Positions 32,672 through 42,276 of a DNA stretch of 46,423 nucleotides are shown in pieces. The stretch lies in contig JAHLKU010000019.1 in NCBI GenBank assembly GCA_020444505.1, positions 1 through 46,423 of the forward strand, given 5' to 3'. Each line of letters starts with the position of its first letter. The stretch's first letter is position 1. The notes beneath the pieces were generated by a model. The model was not told where the DNA came from. It saw nothing but the letters and a program-made list of their open reading frames with translations, and did no database searches. The translations under genes and the position numbers were made by a program. Source of the DNA: Actinomycetota bacterium (GTDB lineage: Bacteria > Actinomycetota > Acidimicrobiia > Spongiisociales > UBA11373).

Positions 32672-33676
32672 ATGGGATGGAAGTCCGCCGCGCTCGACGT
32701 GGCGCGCCGCAGCGGTGCGCTGGCAGTGTTCGGCGCCGCCGCACTGCGGGGGCGCATCGCCGTGCTGGCCTACCACCGGATCGCCGACGCCGGCGCCCGC
32801 GGCCTCGAGGGGTTCCGGGGCAACGTGAGCGCCACGCCGGACGACTTCGCCGCCCAGCTCGACTGGATCGGGCGCAGGTGCGAGGTGATCTCCCTCGACG
32901 ACCTCCTGGCCTGGATGGACGGGGGCGCCCGTCTGCCCACCTGCGCCGCCATGATCACCTTCGACGACGGCTACCGCGACAACCTCGAGGCGGCCGCGCC
33001 GATCCTGGCCGAACGGGGGATGCCGGCGACGCTCTTCCTCACCACCGGCCCCACCGACGGGGGTCCCGCCCTGTTCTGGGATCGTGTGGCCGCCGCGTTC
33101 GCCCTGACGAGTGCCGGGGCGGCGGTGCTGCCCGGGGTCGGGGAACGGGCATGGGAGACCGCAGCGGAGCGGGACCGGGTGGCCCACGAGGTGGTCTACG
33201 CCACCAAGCGCCTCCCCCTGGAGGAGCGCGCCCGCGTTCTGGACGACCTCGGCGCCGCTCTGGGGGTGGAGGTGCCGGAGCGCCTTCCCGGCCTGTACCT
33301 GGACTGGGACGGCGTGCGTGATCTGGGGTGGGCCGTCGGCGCCCACACCGTGCGCCACCCGGTGCTGACCGCCGTCGGGCACGAGCGGGCGGTCGAGGAG
33401 ATCGCTCTCTCCCGGAACCGCATCGAGCAGGAGCTCGGCCGCCGGGTGCGGGCGTTCGCCTATCCCAACGGCCTGGTCGGGGACATCGACGAGCGGGCGG
33501 CAGCCGAAGCCGGCATCGACCTGGCGTTCACCCTGCGGCAGGCGCCGGCCCGCCGCCGTGAGGTCCGGGCGCACCCGCTGGCCGTCCGGCGGTCCTGCGT
33601 GTACCACAACGACTCGGTGGCGACGTTCGCCGCCAAGGCCTCGGGCATCGCCCGGCTGGTCGGAGCCGGCCCGTGA
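32672..33676 (+). CDS. Polysaccharide deacetylase family protein (334 aa)
   Basis: NodB-like carbohydrate esterase 4 domain. MITFDDGYRDN carries the catalytic base and metal Asp, and GAHTVRHPVLT carries the two metal-binding histidines. AFAYPNG is the later conserved motif. It would remove N-acetyl groups from a sugar polymer or lipid-linked sugar. No classical signal peptide is seen, so its site of action is unclear. GGGAG directly precedes the ATG. It is coupled to the next gene (GTGA) and faces the exopolysaccharide operon. Confidence 0.88.
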   Translation: MGWKSAALDVARRSGALAVFGAAALRGRIAVLAYHRIADAGARGLEGFRGNVSATPDDFAAQLDWIGRRCEVISLDDLLAWMDGGARLPTCAAMITFDDGYRDNLEAAAPILAERGMPATLFLTTGPTDGGPALFWDRVAAAFALTSAGAAVLPGVGERAWETAAERDRVAHEVVYATKRLPLEERARVLDDLGAALGVEVPERLPGLYLDWDGVRDLGWAVGAHTVRHPVLTAVGHERAVEEIALSRNRIEQELGRRVRAFAYPNGLVGDIDERAAAEAGIDLAFTLRQAPARRREVRAHPLAVRRSCVYHNDSVATFAAKASGIARLVGAGP

Positions 33677-34650
33677 GCGGCGGCACCGTCCCCGGCGCGG
33701 CGGCGGTGCTCGACGCCGTGGCCGCCGCCGTGCAGGGCTGGTACGGCCCCGGGGCGGCGCTGGAGCCGGGCGGCGTCCGGCGCCGGGCCTGGTCGTGCCA
33801 CCTGACGCCCACGGTGACGGCCGCAGGCAGGGCGGTGGAACTGATCGTGAAGGTGCCGCTGTGGGAGGGGGCACCGGACCTGCAGGCCGCGCTCGCCGCC
33901 GGCCCGCAGCCGGGCACCCGGGCCGAGTTCGAGACCCTGCAGGCGATCGAGGCGATGGTGGCCGCAGCAGGCGACCCCGGCCTCACCGTCGTGCACCCCG
34001 TCGCCTACCTTCCTGCGGTGAACGCCGTCGTGACCGAGCGCCTGCCGTCGGTGCCGCTCAAGGCGGTGCGCGGCGGGCGCGCCCGCGCCGCCGGCCTGGC
34101 GCTGGGCCGCTGGCTGCGGCGGTTCCACGACGAGATCGGCGGCGCCGCCGAGGCCCCGTTCGACCCGGCCGTGATGGACGCCGACCTGGGGGACATCGCC
34201 GCACGCGGCCGCCGCATCGGCGGTGCCGCAGCTGCGGCCGCCGCCGCCCTCGGCCCCGCGGCGTCGGCGCTCGCCGGCGCGCCGGCGCGCCGCGCCGTCA
34301 CCCACGGCGACCTGGGGCCCTCCAACATCCTGGTGACGGCCGGGGGCGCCGTCGCGGTCATCGACCCCAATCTGGTGGAGGCGCCGGTGGGCGCCGACGC
34401 CGCCAAGCTGGCGGCGGCCCTCCGTACCCCGAGGACGCGGCTGATGGCGGGGCTCCCGCGGGGGAGCGGCCTGCATCCCGTGGAGGCGGCGGTGCTGGAG
34501 GGGTACGGCAGGGCTCCCGACGCCGTCTACCGCTTCCTCCGCAGGGTGGCCGTGATGCGGCGGTGGCTCGAGGTGGAGGAGTCGGCCAGCGGTGTGCGTG
34601 CGGCGGCCCTGGGGGGAGCGAGGCGGGTATTCGAGGCGGAGACCGCCTAG
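33673..34650 (+). CDS. Phosphotransferase (APH/choline-kinase fold, 325 aa)
   Basis: Kinase-like protein. An N-lobe lysine in ELIVKVP is followed by VTHGDLGPSNILV with the catalytic Asp and Asn, and then VIDPNLVEAPVGADAAKLAAAL with the metal-binding Asp. This is the aminoglycoside phosphotransferase fold, which also includes sugar and lipid-head-group kinases. Given its neighbours, a sugar or polymer-linked substrate is more likely than an antibiotic. Its GTG overlaps the deacetylase stop. It ends in a CTAG shared with the stop of the convergent gene. Confidence 0.78.
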   Translation: MSGGTVPGAAAVLDAVAAAVQGWYGPGAALEPGGVRRRAWSCHLTPTVTAAGRAVELIVKVPLWEGAPDLQAALAAGPQPGTRAEFETLQAIEAMVAAAGDPGLTVVHPVAYLPAVNAVVTERLPSVPLKAVRGGRARAAGLALGRWLRRFHDEIGGAAEAPFDPAVMDADLGDIAARGRRIGGAAAAAAAALGPAASALAGAPARRAVTHGDLGPSNILVTAGGAVAVIDPNLVEAPVGADAAKLAAALRTPRTRLMAGLPRGSGLHPVEAAVLEGYGRAPDAVYRFLRRVAVMRRWLEVEESASGVRAAALGGARRVFEAETA

Positions 34651-35771
34651 CGGGCGCCGGACCGGCGCACCGTCGTGCGCACGGCGCGGATCGCCGAGAG
34701 CCCGAGATCGATGGCCCGGCCCCTGGCGCCCGCCGGCATGCGGACCCGGTCGTCCCAGGCGTCCGCGGCGCCCCACGTCCGCTTGTACGGCTCGTCGCCG
34801 CGGAGGAAGTCGAAGCGCCGCGCACCCTCGTCGATGGCGCTGCGGATGGCGGCGGCCATGATCCGGCGGCCCGGGCCGTACGAGGAGAGAGCCGGGTCGT
34901 ACCCGGTGGTGTAGAAGGAGATGGTCTCGTCGTGGCGGAAGCACGAGATGGCGGCCGCCATCCGGCCGTCCACGTCGAGGCGGTGGAGGCGGAGGCGCCC
35001 CGCCTCCAGGAACCGCAGCGCCACCCTGGTGTGGAAGTCGACCATCGCCGGGTCGGCGAACGAGCCGCGGTCGCCGCGGGCGGTCCGCACCTGCTGGTGC
35101 ATGCGGGCCAGGCCGGCGACCGTCTCCTCCACCTCGTCCGGAGCCACCACCATGCGCTCCACCACCGGGCCCCCGGCCTCCCGGTCGAGCTTGCGGGCGT
35201 AGCGCCGCAGGTTCTGGCGATGGTTGCGGCCCAGCGACGCCTCGTACTCCTCCCAGGTGCCGGGGAGGTGGAGCACCGGGCAGGCGGTCCGGGTGACGTG
35301 GGCCTCCCGGTCCCCGCGCCGCCGCAGCATCACGCGGCCCAGGTGGGAGCCGGGCCGCAGGCCGTCGAGGTCGACGAGGTCCCACGACCGGCGCTGGCGG
35401 GCGAATCTCCACAGCTCGGCGGCCACGTGCGGATGGCCGTGGCGGACGACGAGGTCGAGGTGGTCCCCGGCCGCCCCGGTGGTCCCCGCCATCCTGAGCA
35501 CCCGGATCCGGAAGGGGCCGGCCCGCCGGGTGGCGACCGAGAACGGGGCGACGCCCAGCAGCAGCCCGCGTTCGGGCTCGCGCGCCGTCAGGACCAGCAG
35601 CTCCTCTGCGGCGCCGGCGGTGCGGTGCCAGGCGTCCACCCAGGCGTGGGTGGCGAAGATCGAGGCCCCGTCGGCGTCGGCGAGCAGATCGTCCCACTCG
35701 GGGCGCAGCGCCTCGAGGCCGCGTCCCGTCGAGACGGCTTCGAGGGCGGGGCGGCGGTCGAGGGTGGTCAC
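34647..35771 (-). CDS. CelD/BcsL-type GNAT acetyltransferase (374 aa)
   Basis: Acetyltransf_6 (FemAB-related) family, common in polysaccharide loci, expected to acylate a sugar intermediate. It has two tandem GNAT-like halves. LGRNHRQNLRRYARKL lies in the middle, and RRFDFLRGDEPYKRTWGA near the C-terminus is the family hallmark. The GTG overlaps the upstream glycosyltransferase stop (GTGA). It is the last gene of the nine-gene reverse operon. Its stop codon shares bases with that of the convergent phosphotransferase gene. Confidence 0.85.
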   Translation of the reverse strand: MTTLDRRPALEAVSTGRGLEALRPEWDDLLADADGASIFATHAWVDAWHRTAGAAEELLVLTAREPERGLLLGVAPFSVATRRAGPFRIRVLRMAGTTGAAGDHLDLVVRHGHPHVAAELWRFARQRRSWDLVDLDGLRPGSHLGRVMLRRRGDREAHVTRTACPVLHLPGTWEEYEASLGRNHRQNLRRYARKLDREAGGPVVERMVVAPDEVEETVAGLARMHQQVRTARGDRGSFADPAMVDFHTRVALRFLEAGRLRLHRLDVDGRMAAAISCFRHDETISFYTTGYDPALSSYGPGRRIMAAAIRSAIDEGARRFDFLRGDEPYKRTWGAADAWDDRVRMPAGARGRAIDLGLSAIRAVRTTVRRSGAR

Positions 35772-36967
35772 GACACCGGCTCCAGCGGTTCGGGGCGGCG
35801 GGCCACCCGGTCCCACAGGGGGGTCTGGCGGCCCCGGAGGATGCGCGCCGCCCCCCGCACCGCCGCCACGTTCGAGTCCCACAGGAAGCGGGGGATGTAG
35901 GCGACCTTGCCCAGCGGACCCGTCAGGCGGTTGCCGGCGGCGGCCAGCAGGTAGAAGGCGGCCTGGGCGGCGACCGCCGCCACGTTCCACGGCGGTGCCA
36001 GGGTCGCCACGGCTGCGGCCCCGGTGCCCGAACCGGGGAAGGCGAGGGCGACCAGGCTCGCGACCAGAGCGGCGCCCATCCACAGCGGCACCAGCGGGCG
36101 GAGCAGCTTGTGAGAGATCAGCTGCCAGGTGACCAGCGGGCGCCGCCACGGCAGCTCGCGCCCGGCATGGAGCAGCACCTGGATCTGGCCGGCCACCATG
36201 CGGGTGCGCCGCTCCCGCTCGGCGGCGGCGTCGGCCGACACCCGTTCCACCGACAGCGCACGCTCGGCGTAGGCGATGCGGTGGCCGCCGCGCAGCACCA
36301 GCCGGGCCAGCCACGTGTCGTCGTTGATGATGCCGGGGGGCGCCGTGGCGAACAGCTCGCGGCGCACGGCGATGATCTCGCCGTTGACCCCGACGGTGCA
36401 GCCCAGCCGGGTCTCCCAGCGCTTGACCGCCGACTCGTATCGCCAGTAGAGGCCCTCCGAGTAGCCGAGCGCGTCGTCGTCGACCACGGCCTTGCGGCCG
36501 CTGACCGCGCCCACCTCCGGGTCGGCGAACGGCGCCGCCATCTCGCGCAGGGCCGCCTCGTCGTAGCGGTTGTTGGCGTCGGAGAACACGATCACGTCGC
36601 CGGTCGAGGCCGCCACGGCCCTGGTGATCGCCGCGAGCTTGCCTGCCCGCTCCGGGCGGTGTAGCACCACCACGCCGCGGTCGGCGAACGACGAGGCGAT
36701 CTCGACGGTGCGGTCGTCGGAGCCGTCGGCGGCCACGACGATCTGCAGGCGATCGGGCGGGTAGTCGAGGGCCAGGCTCTGGTGGAGCTTGGCTCCGATG
36801 ACGGCCTCCTCGTTGTACGCGGCGATCACCAGCGTCAGCGGCGGGGTGTGCCCGGAGTGATCCGCCGGCGCCGGCCGGAGCCGGGAGAGCGCGGCCACCA
36901 GCAGCGGGTACCCGGCGTAGGTGTAGGCGACGATGCCGGCCGCCGCCCAGAAGACGATGCCGCTCAC
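35768..36967 (-). CDS. Membrane-associated family 2 glycosyltransferase (399 aa)
   Basis: An N-terminal membrane helix (about 3-25) precedes a GT-A domain. TLVIAAYNEEAVIGAKL and AADGSDDRT bind the nucleotide sugar, FSDANN is the DxD-like metal site, and INDDTWLARL is the acceptor region with the catalytic Asp. Three hydrophobic segments follow (about 275-345). The layout resembles processive or lipid-linked GT2 enzymes such as IcaA/ExoM relatives. The GTG overlaps the upstream stop. Confidence 0.88.
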   Translation of the reverse strand: MSGIVFWAAAGIVAYTYAGYPLLVAALSRLRPAPADHSGHTPPLTLVIAAYNEEAVIGAKLHQSLALDYPPDRLQIVVAADGSDDRTVEIASSFADRGVVVLHRPERAGKLAAITRAVAASTGDVIVFSDANNRYDEAALREMAAPFADPEVGAVSGRKAVVDDDALGYSEGLYWRYESAVKRWETRLGCTVGVNGEIIAVRRELFATAPPGIINDDTWLARLVLRGGHRIAYAERALSVERVSADAAAERERRTRMVAGQIQVLLHAGRELPWRRPLVTWQLISHKLLRPLVPLWMGAALVASLVALAFPGSGTGAAAVATLAPPWNVAAVAAQAAFYLLAAAGNRLTGPLGKVAYIPRFLWDSNVAAVRGAARILRGRQTPLWDRVARRPEPLEPVS

Positions 36968-38157
36968 GGCCGCTCCTCTCCGTAGGCGGCGAGCACCGTT
37001 CGGGCGATCGGCTCCCACCCGAAGCGCTCCCGGGCGAACCGGCCTGCCTCGGCGCCCATCGAGGCCGCGGCGCCGGGGTCGGACGCCAGTTTCTCGAGGG
37101 CGGCGGCCAGGGCGTCGGGGTCGCCGGGCGGCACCAGGAAGCCGGTCACGCCGTGCTCGACGGCCTCGCCGAGGCTGCCGACGTCGGTGGCCACCACCGG
37201 CCGCTCGAAGGCGTAGGCGGCCTGCAGCACGCCGCTGGCGGTGCCGTTGCGGTAGGGGAGCGCCACCACGGTGGCGGTCCGCACCAGGGGGCCGACCTCG
37301 GCGAGCGGCAGGTAGCGGGGGTCGAGGGTGACGGCGTCCGACAGCCCGAGCGCCTCGATGGTGCGGCGGAGCCCGTCGAGGTCGAACCCGCCGGCGGGAG
37401 TGCCGGCGATCACCAGGACGGCGGCGGGCACCCGCCGGCGGACGGCGGTGAACGCCTCGACCAGGTCGGGGAGCCCCTTGGAGGGCCGCAGCCCTCCGAA
37501 GAAGAGCACCACCGGCTGCGCCGGAGCGAGCCCGTACCGGGCCCGCAGGTCGCCGCCTTCGTCGGCGATCGACGCCAGCAGCCCCTCGTCGCCGTGGGGG
37601 ATGACCACCGTGGCGGCCGGGGTGTCGAACAGGCCCAGGAAGCGATCGCGGTGTGCTTCGCCGTGGAAGAACATCACCTCGAAGGTCCGGTAGGCGGCGG
37701 CGGCCAGGCGCAGCCCGATCCGTTGCAGCGGCCCCCGGCCGGCCTCGCGGTGCTCGAACTCATGGCACACCTGGGTCAGGCGCAGGCCGCGGCGCCGCAG
37801 GCGGCGCAGCGTCAGCGCCTGGAAGGGGAAGCGGATCGTGGAGAACTGGACGACGTCGGGACGTTCCCGCAGCAGCCACGAGCCGAGCCTCCGCCATTCG
37901 ACGGCGAAGCGGATGCCGCGCCACGCCCGGCGCATCTTGCGCAGCACACCCGGCGGGCGCCGTCCGTGGGGCTCCACGGCGGGCCACAAACGCAGCCGCG
38001 GCTCCACCCGGAACGGTGCGTCGAGGTGCGCCAGTTCGTAGTGGCGCCCCGTCACCAGGGTGACGTCGGCGCCGGCATCGGCGAGGGCGGCGGCCATCTG
38101 GAAGGCGTAGTGGATCATGCCGCCTGCGCCGTCGGTCTCGACCAGGACGATCCTCAT
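36964..38157 (-). CDS. Family 4 glycosyltransferase (397 aa)
   Basis: GT-B fold. The N-terminal glycine loop is ETDGAGGMIHYAFQMA, and the C-lobe contains VVLFFGGLRPSKGLPDLVEAF. Near residue 310, ALPYRNGTASGVLQAAYAFERPVVATDVG replaces the usual E-x7-E with a serine/alanine-containing version. It transfers a sugar from a nucleotide donor to a lipid-linked acceptor; donor unknown. ATG 38157 overlaps the upstream stop (ATGA). Confidence 0.88.
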   Translation of the reverse strand: MRIVLVETDGAGGMIHYAFQMAAALADAGADVTLVTGRHYELAHLDAPFRVEPRLRLWPAVEPHGRRPPGVLRKMRRAWRGIRFAVEWRRLGSWLLRERPDVVQFSTIRFPFQALTLRRLRRRGLRLTQVCHEFEHREAGRGPLQRIGLRLAAAAYRTFEVMFFHGEAHRDRFLGLFDTPAATVVIPHGDEGLLASIADEGGDLRARYGLAPAQPVVLFFGGLRPSKGLPDLVEAFTAVRRRVPAAVLVIAGTPAGGFDLDGLRRTIEALGLSDAVTLDPRYLPLAEVGPLVRTATVVALPYRNGTASGVLQAAYAFERPVVATDVGSLGEAVEHGVTGFLVPPGDPDALAAALEKLASDPGAAASMGAEAGRFARERFGWEPIARTVLAAYGEERP

Positions 38158-39335
38158 GGCCGCCTCGCTGCGGCCAGCCTGCGGTACTCGGCGGCGAGCC
38201 GGGCCGCCTGGAGGGAGAGGTCGAAGCGGTCGGCCGCGGCCTCACGCCCGGCGTCTCCCATCGCCGCCGCCCGGGCGGGGTCGTCGAGCACGGCCGTCAC
38301 CGCGTCGGCGAGGGCGGCGGGGTCGTCCGGGGGGACCAGGGCGCCGGTCGCCGGGCCGACCATCTCGGATGTGCCGCCCACGTCGGTGGCCACCACCGGC
38401 AGCCCGGCGGCCATCGCCTCGGCGATCACGGTGGGGAGCGCCTCGGTGAGGCTGGGCAGGACGAAGACGTCGGCGGCGGCGAGCATGGCCTCTACATCGG
38501 CACGGTTGCCTGCGAACGTGACCCGCTCCGCGACGCCGTGCGCGGCGGCCTCGGCCTCCAGGTCCGGCCGGGCGGGCCCGTCTCCGACCACCAGGTAGCG
38601 GACACCCGGGTGGCGGGCGGCGATGCGCGGCAGCGCACGGAGCATCCGGTCGATCCCCTTGGGGGGCCGCAGCACGGCGACCGTCGCCGCCACCGGGGCG
38701 GAGGCCGGCAGCCCCAGTGAGGCCCGGGCGGCGTCCCGTGCCCCCGGCCGCGGGGCGAACCGGCCCGTCTCGATGCCGTTGTGGATCGTGGCCACCAGCC
38801 CCGGCGGCAGCCGGAGGTGCCGGAGGTGGTGGCGGCGGGCGTGCTCGGAGACGGCGATCACCAGCGAGGCGTGGCGGCGCAGCGACCAGGCCATGAGGCG
38901 CATCCGCAGGCCCGCCCTGCTCAGCGGGGGCGGTTCCTCCAGCGTGTGCAGCGTGGCCACCACCGGGACGCCGCGGCGATGCCCTGCGGCGGCGCCCAGC
39001 ACGTTGGCGAACTCCAACTGGGTGTGCACCACGTCGGGCCGCGAGCGCTCGACGGCGTCGGCGACCCGGCGGTAGGCGCCGCGCTGGCGGAGCCGCTCGA
39101 TGCCGAGGTCGAGCACCGGCACCCCGAGCGCCTCGATGGCGGCGGCGGCGGGGTTGCCGCTCCGCTCCTGCAGGGCGGCGACGATCGGGTCGATGCCGAG
39201 CGAGGGGAGGTGGCGGAGGTAGGCCACCAGCAGGCGCTCGGCGCCGCCGTGGCCCAGGGAGTCGATCAGGTACAGCACCCGCATCCGGCCGCCGGCCGGG
39301 GGTGCATCGCTGCGGCGGGGGAGCGTGGACACCAT
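38154..39335 (-). CDS. Family 4 glycosyltransferase (393 aa)
   Basis: GT-B retaining glycosyltransferase. LIDSLGHGGAERLLVAYLRHL is the canonical N-terminal loop. HNGIETGRFAP, VLRPPKGIDRML and SLTEALPTVIAEAMAAGLPVVATDVGG, with the E-x7-E donor site, follow in order. About 17 residues precede the first strand, so translation could instead begin at the in-frame ATG just before RVLYLIDS. ATG 39335 overlaps the flippase stop by one base (TGATG). Donor and acceptor unknown. Confidence 0.9.
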   Translation of the reverse strand: MVSTLPRRSDAPPAGGRMRVLYLIDSLGHGGAERLLVAYLRHLPSLGIDPIVAALQERSGNPAAAAIEALGVPVLDLGIERLRQRGAYRRVADAVERSRPDVVHTQLEFANVLGAAAGHRRGVPVVATLHTLEEPPPLSRAGLRMRLMAWSLRRHASLVIAVSEHARRHHLRHLRLPPGLVATIHNGIETGRFAPRPGARDAARASLGLPASAPVAATVAVLRPPKGIDRMLRALPRIAARHPGVRYLVVGDGPARPDLEAEAAAHGVAERVTFAGNRADVEAMLAAADVFVLPSLTEALPTVIAEAMAAGLPVVATDVGGTSEMVGPATGALVPPDDPAALADAVTAVLDDPARAAAMGDAGREAAADRFDLSLQAARLAAEYRRLAAARRP

Positions 39336-40813
39336 CAGACGGCCTCCTTGCCGGCCAGCCGCCGGAGGCCGACCCACCCCAGCATCCGCTGCAGGTCGCG
39401 GCGGGACCAGCGTGCGAGCACGGCCAGGTAGGCGGTGCCTCCCGCGACGGCGGTGAGCGCCAGCGACAGCGGATCGGCGAGCCCGGAGGTGGCCCACAGC
39501 GTGCCGGCGGCGACGGCGGCGAGGGCGGCGCCGGCCCGGTAGGCGGGCAGCAGCTGCCGGGCGACGTCGGCGAAGCCCACCCGGATGAACCGGCGCGCGA
39601 CGAGCAGGCGGATGGCGACGTCGAACACCGACACGGCGGTGTGGGTCCATGCGACCGCGATGATGCCGTGCGGCGCAGCCAGCACCAGGGCGGGTGCCAG
39701 CACGAGCAGGTCGACGAGGCCGAGCTTGGCGAGGATGCCGGAGCGGCCGATGGCCTTGTAGACGTCGCCGGCGTTGTACCCCACCGAGGCCACCAGCGTG
39801 AACAGGGCGAGGATCCGCAGCACCGGGACGGCCTCGTCCCACTGGTCCCCGAACAGCGCACCCACGGCCGGCTCGGCGGTGATGATGAGGCCCAGCGCGA
39901 GCGGCACCACCAGCAGCTGCGAGAACCGCAGCGCCTTCAGGAACCCGGAGCGGAGCAGGTCCGGCCGGTCCTGCAGCGTGGAGAAGAAGGGGAACGCTGC
40001 GCCGGCGACCACCCTCCAGATCGACTGGATCAGCAACTCGGGCAGCCGGTAGGCCAGCGTGTACACCCCGAGGGCGGCGTCGCCGAGCATGCGGCCGATG
40101 ACCACGTAGTCGAGGTTCGCCCACACGGCGTGCTGGATGTTCACCACCACGAGCGGCATGCCGAACCCGAGCAGGGGGCGGACCAGGCGGCGGTGGAGTT
40201 CGAACCGGGGCCGCCACGGGATGACGAGCCGAACCAGGATCGCCGAGGCGGCCACGCTGGCGAGCTGCCCCCACACCAGCGCCCAGACCCCCATCCCCAG
40301 CGCGGCGGCGGTGATGGAGACGCCACCCTTGACGATGGCGCGGCCCACGTCGGGCACCAGGCGGCGCTTGAAGTCGAGGCGGCGGGCCAGCAGCACCAGG
40401 TGGACCGAGCCCAGCGCCTCGATGACGAAGGTCAGCGCCAGCACCCGCAGGATCGGGGTGACCAGCGGTTCCCGGAAGAAGGCGGCGACCGCGGGGGCGG
40501 CCAGCATCGTCAGGCCGGTGAGGACGACGCCCAGGATCAGGTTGAGGGTGTAGACGGTCTGTGCCGCCTCCTCGGTGTCGTCCTTGCGCTGGATGAGCGC
40601 CCCGCCGAGCCCCAGGTCTTTGAGGACGGCCAGGTAGGCGAGGGCGAGGGTGGCGAACCCCACGATCCCGAACTCCGACGGGGTGAGCAATCGGGCCAGC
40701 ACCGCGAGCGTGACCAGCACGAGCACCTTCCCCGAGGCGAAGGAGACGTAGTTCCACGCCACGGCCCGGGCGGCGGTGGTGCCGAGGTCGGGCTCGGGGC
40801 GGACGGCCGTCAT
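39335..40813 (-). CDS. Wzx-type polysaccharide flippase (492 aa)
   Basis: MOP-superfamily exporter of the PST/Wzx kind, with about 12-14 hydrophobic helices over the full length. SEFGIVGFATLALAYLAVLKDLGLGGALIQR near the N-terminus is characteristic. It is expected to flip the undecaprenyl-linked repeat unit across the membrane. ATG 40813 overlaps the polymerase stop by four bases. Confidence 0.9.
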   Translation of the reverse strand: MTAVRPEPDLGTTAARAVAWNYVSFASGKVLVLVTLAVLARLLTPSEFGIVGFATLALAYLAVLKDLGLGGALIQRKDDTEEAAQTVYTLNLILGVVLTGLTMLAAPAVAAFFREPLVTPILRVLALTFVIEALGSVHLVLLARRLDFKRRLVPDVGRAIVKGGVSITAAALGMGVWALVWGQLASVAASAILVRLVIPWRPRFELHRRLVRPLLGFGMPLVVVNIQHAVWANLDYVVIGRMLGDAALGVYTLAYRLPELLIQSIWRVVAGAAFPFFSTLQDRPDLLRSGFLKALRFSQLLVVPLALGLIITAEPAVGALFGDQWDEAVPVLRILALFTLVASVGYNAGDVYKAIGRSGILAKLGLVDLLVLAPALVLAAPHGIIAVAWTHTAVSVFDVAIRLLVARRFIRVGFADVARQLLPAYRAGAALAAVAAGTLWATSGLADPLSLALTAVAGGTAYLAVLARWSRRDLQRMLGWVGLRRLAGKEAV

Positions 40814-42276
40814 GCCGTCACCTCCTCCGGTGCGGCCTCGGCGGCGAGCGAGGCCTCCCGGGAGGCCAGCGCCGGCATCGCCAGCGCCAGCCCGACGATC
40901 ACCCAGAACGGCCGGGAGTAGTCGTGGTGCAGGAACAGCGCCGTGATGAGGAACCCGACGAGGGAGGCGGCCAGGGCGCGGCTGGTGCGCGCCGGGCCGT
41001 CGAGGCCGGCGGCCTCGAACGACCGGCGGCTGCGGCGCAGGGCGACGAAGGCGCCCGCCAGGACGGCGCCCATGGCGAGGACGCCCGGCAGGCCGGTCTC
41101 GGCGGCGATCTCCAGGTAGAAGGAGTGAGCATCGCGATCCTCACTCCGCAGCTCGATGCCGAGGCCGGCCACGTAGTCCTGGTAGTTCTCGTCGTACTGC
41201 CCGTACCCCACCCCGGTCAGCGGGTGGTCGGCGAACATCAGCCACCCGGCGGTCAGCTCGGCGGTTCGGCCCCGGATGGAGGCGTCGGTGGACCCTTGCA
41301 CGGTGCCGACGTCGCTGAGGGTGAGGAGGCGCTCGGTGTAGCCCGGCGGCAGGAAGGGGATCGCCAGGGCGCCGGCCAGGGCGACGGCCGCCATCGACTT
41401 CAGGCTGGGGCGGTAGACGAGGGCCATCATCACCAGCACCGCCACGAGCGCGACGGCGGTGCCGCGCGAGAACGTCAGCACCGCGGCAGCGGAGATGAGG
41501 GCGGCGGCACCGCCACCGGCGACGCGGAGCAGCAGCCTGCGCTCGCCCCACATGCGGTCGAGGGCGAGCGGCAGGATCGTCACCAGGAGCTGCCCGTAGA
41601 AGTTGGGGTCGCCGATGGGCCCGGAGATGCGGATGTCGTCGTAGGTGCCCACGATCTGCTCCACCGAGGACTGGGCGAGCCCTCCGTACGCCGACCCGTA
41701 GGTGCCGGTGGCGAACTGGAACACCGACAGGGCGGCGAGCACGCCGCCTGCGGCCACCATCGCCCACGCAGCCACCCGCAGCGAGGAGGCGCGGGAGAGC
41801 AGCAGCCCGGCCACGATCGCCAGCCCGGCGTCCTTGAGCAGCACCTGGGCGTCGGCGAACGGGTCCACCGGGCCGGCGGCGAACAGCAGCGACCCGACGG
41901 CGACGCCGACGTAGGCGCCGACCAGCAGCACCGCACCGCCGATGCCGGAGGGGCGGGTGCCGGTGGCCGCCCAGCGGGCGGCCACGCCCAGCAGGAGCAC
42001 GCCGATCAGCGGCTGCAGCAGCGACGGCGCGCCGTGGAAGTCGGTGGCGACCTCGGCGAGGTGCAGGACCACGAAGGCCGAGAGGGTGCCGATGGCCCAG
42101 CGTTCGTCGAGCACCAGCAGTGCGGCGCCGGCGAGGCCGGCGAGACCGGCCACCAGGACGATCGGCTGCCCCGAGCCGACGGCGAGCCCTGCAGCGACGG
42201 CGCCGGCGGCACCGGCGCCGATCACGTAGGGCCCGGGTCCGCGGCGCGCCAGCCGGCCGCGAGCCGCCGTGGTCAT
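40810..42276 (-). CDS. O-antigen ligase/Wzy-like polymerase (488 aa)
   Basis: Polytopic protein with about 11 helices and a large outer loop (about 285-390). The loop holds RGRTAELTAGWLMFADHPLTGVGYGQY and AHSFYLEIAAETGLPG, both typical of the Wzy_C/WaaL family. In this operon a repeat-unit polymerase is the likely job. ATG 42276 overlaps the upstream stop (ATGA). Confidence 0.87.
   Translation of the reverse strand: MTTAARGRLARRGPGPYVIGAGAAGAVAAGLAVGSGQPIVLVAGLAGLAGAALLVLDERWAIGTLSAFVVLHLAEVATDFHGAPSLLQPLIGVLLLGVAARWAATGTRPSGIGGAVLLVGAYVGVAVGSLLFAAGPVDPFADAQVLLKDAGLAIVAGLLLSRASSLRVAAWAMVAAGGVLAALSVFQFATGTYGSAYGGLAQSSVEQIVGTYDDIRISGPIGDPNFYGQLLVTILPLALDRMWGERRLLLRVAGGGAAALISAAAVLTFSRGTAVALVAVLVMMALVYRPSLKSMAAVALAGALAIPFLPPGYTERLLTLSDVGTVQGSTDASIRGRTAELTAGWLMFADHPLTGVGYGQYDENYQDYVAGLGIELRSEDRDAHSFYLEIAAETGLPGVLAMGAVLAGAFVALRRSRRSFEAAGLDGPARTSRALAASLVGFLITALFLHHDYSRPFWVIVGLALAMPALASREASLAAEAAPEEVTA

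Noticed and set aside
33673-34650. Aminoglycoside resistance gene
   Set aside because: The fold is shared by many sugar and lipid kinases, and the gene is coupled to a polysaccharide deacetylase in a polymer locus, so resistance is not supported.
39302-40921. Forward frame of 539 codons opposite the flippase gene
   Set aside because: It is His/Gln/Glu-rich low-complexity antisense translation of Wzx.
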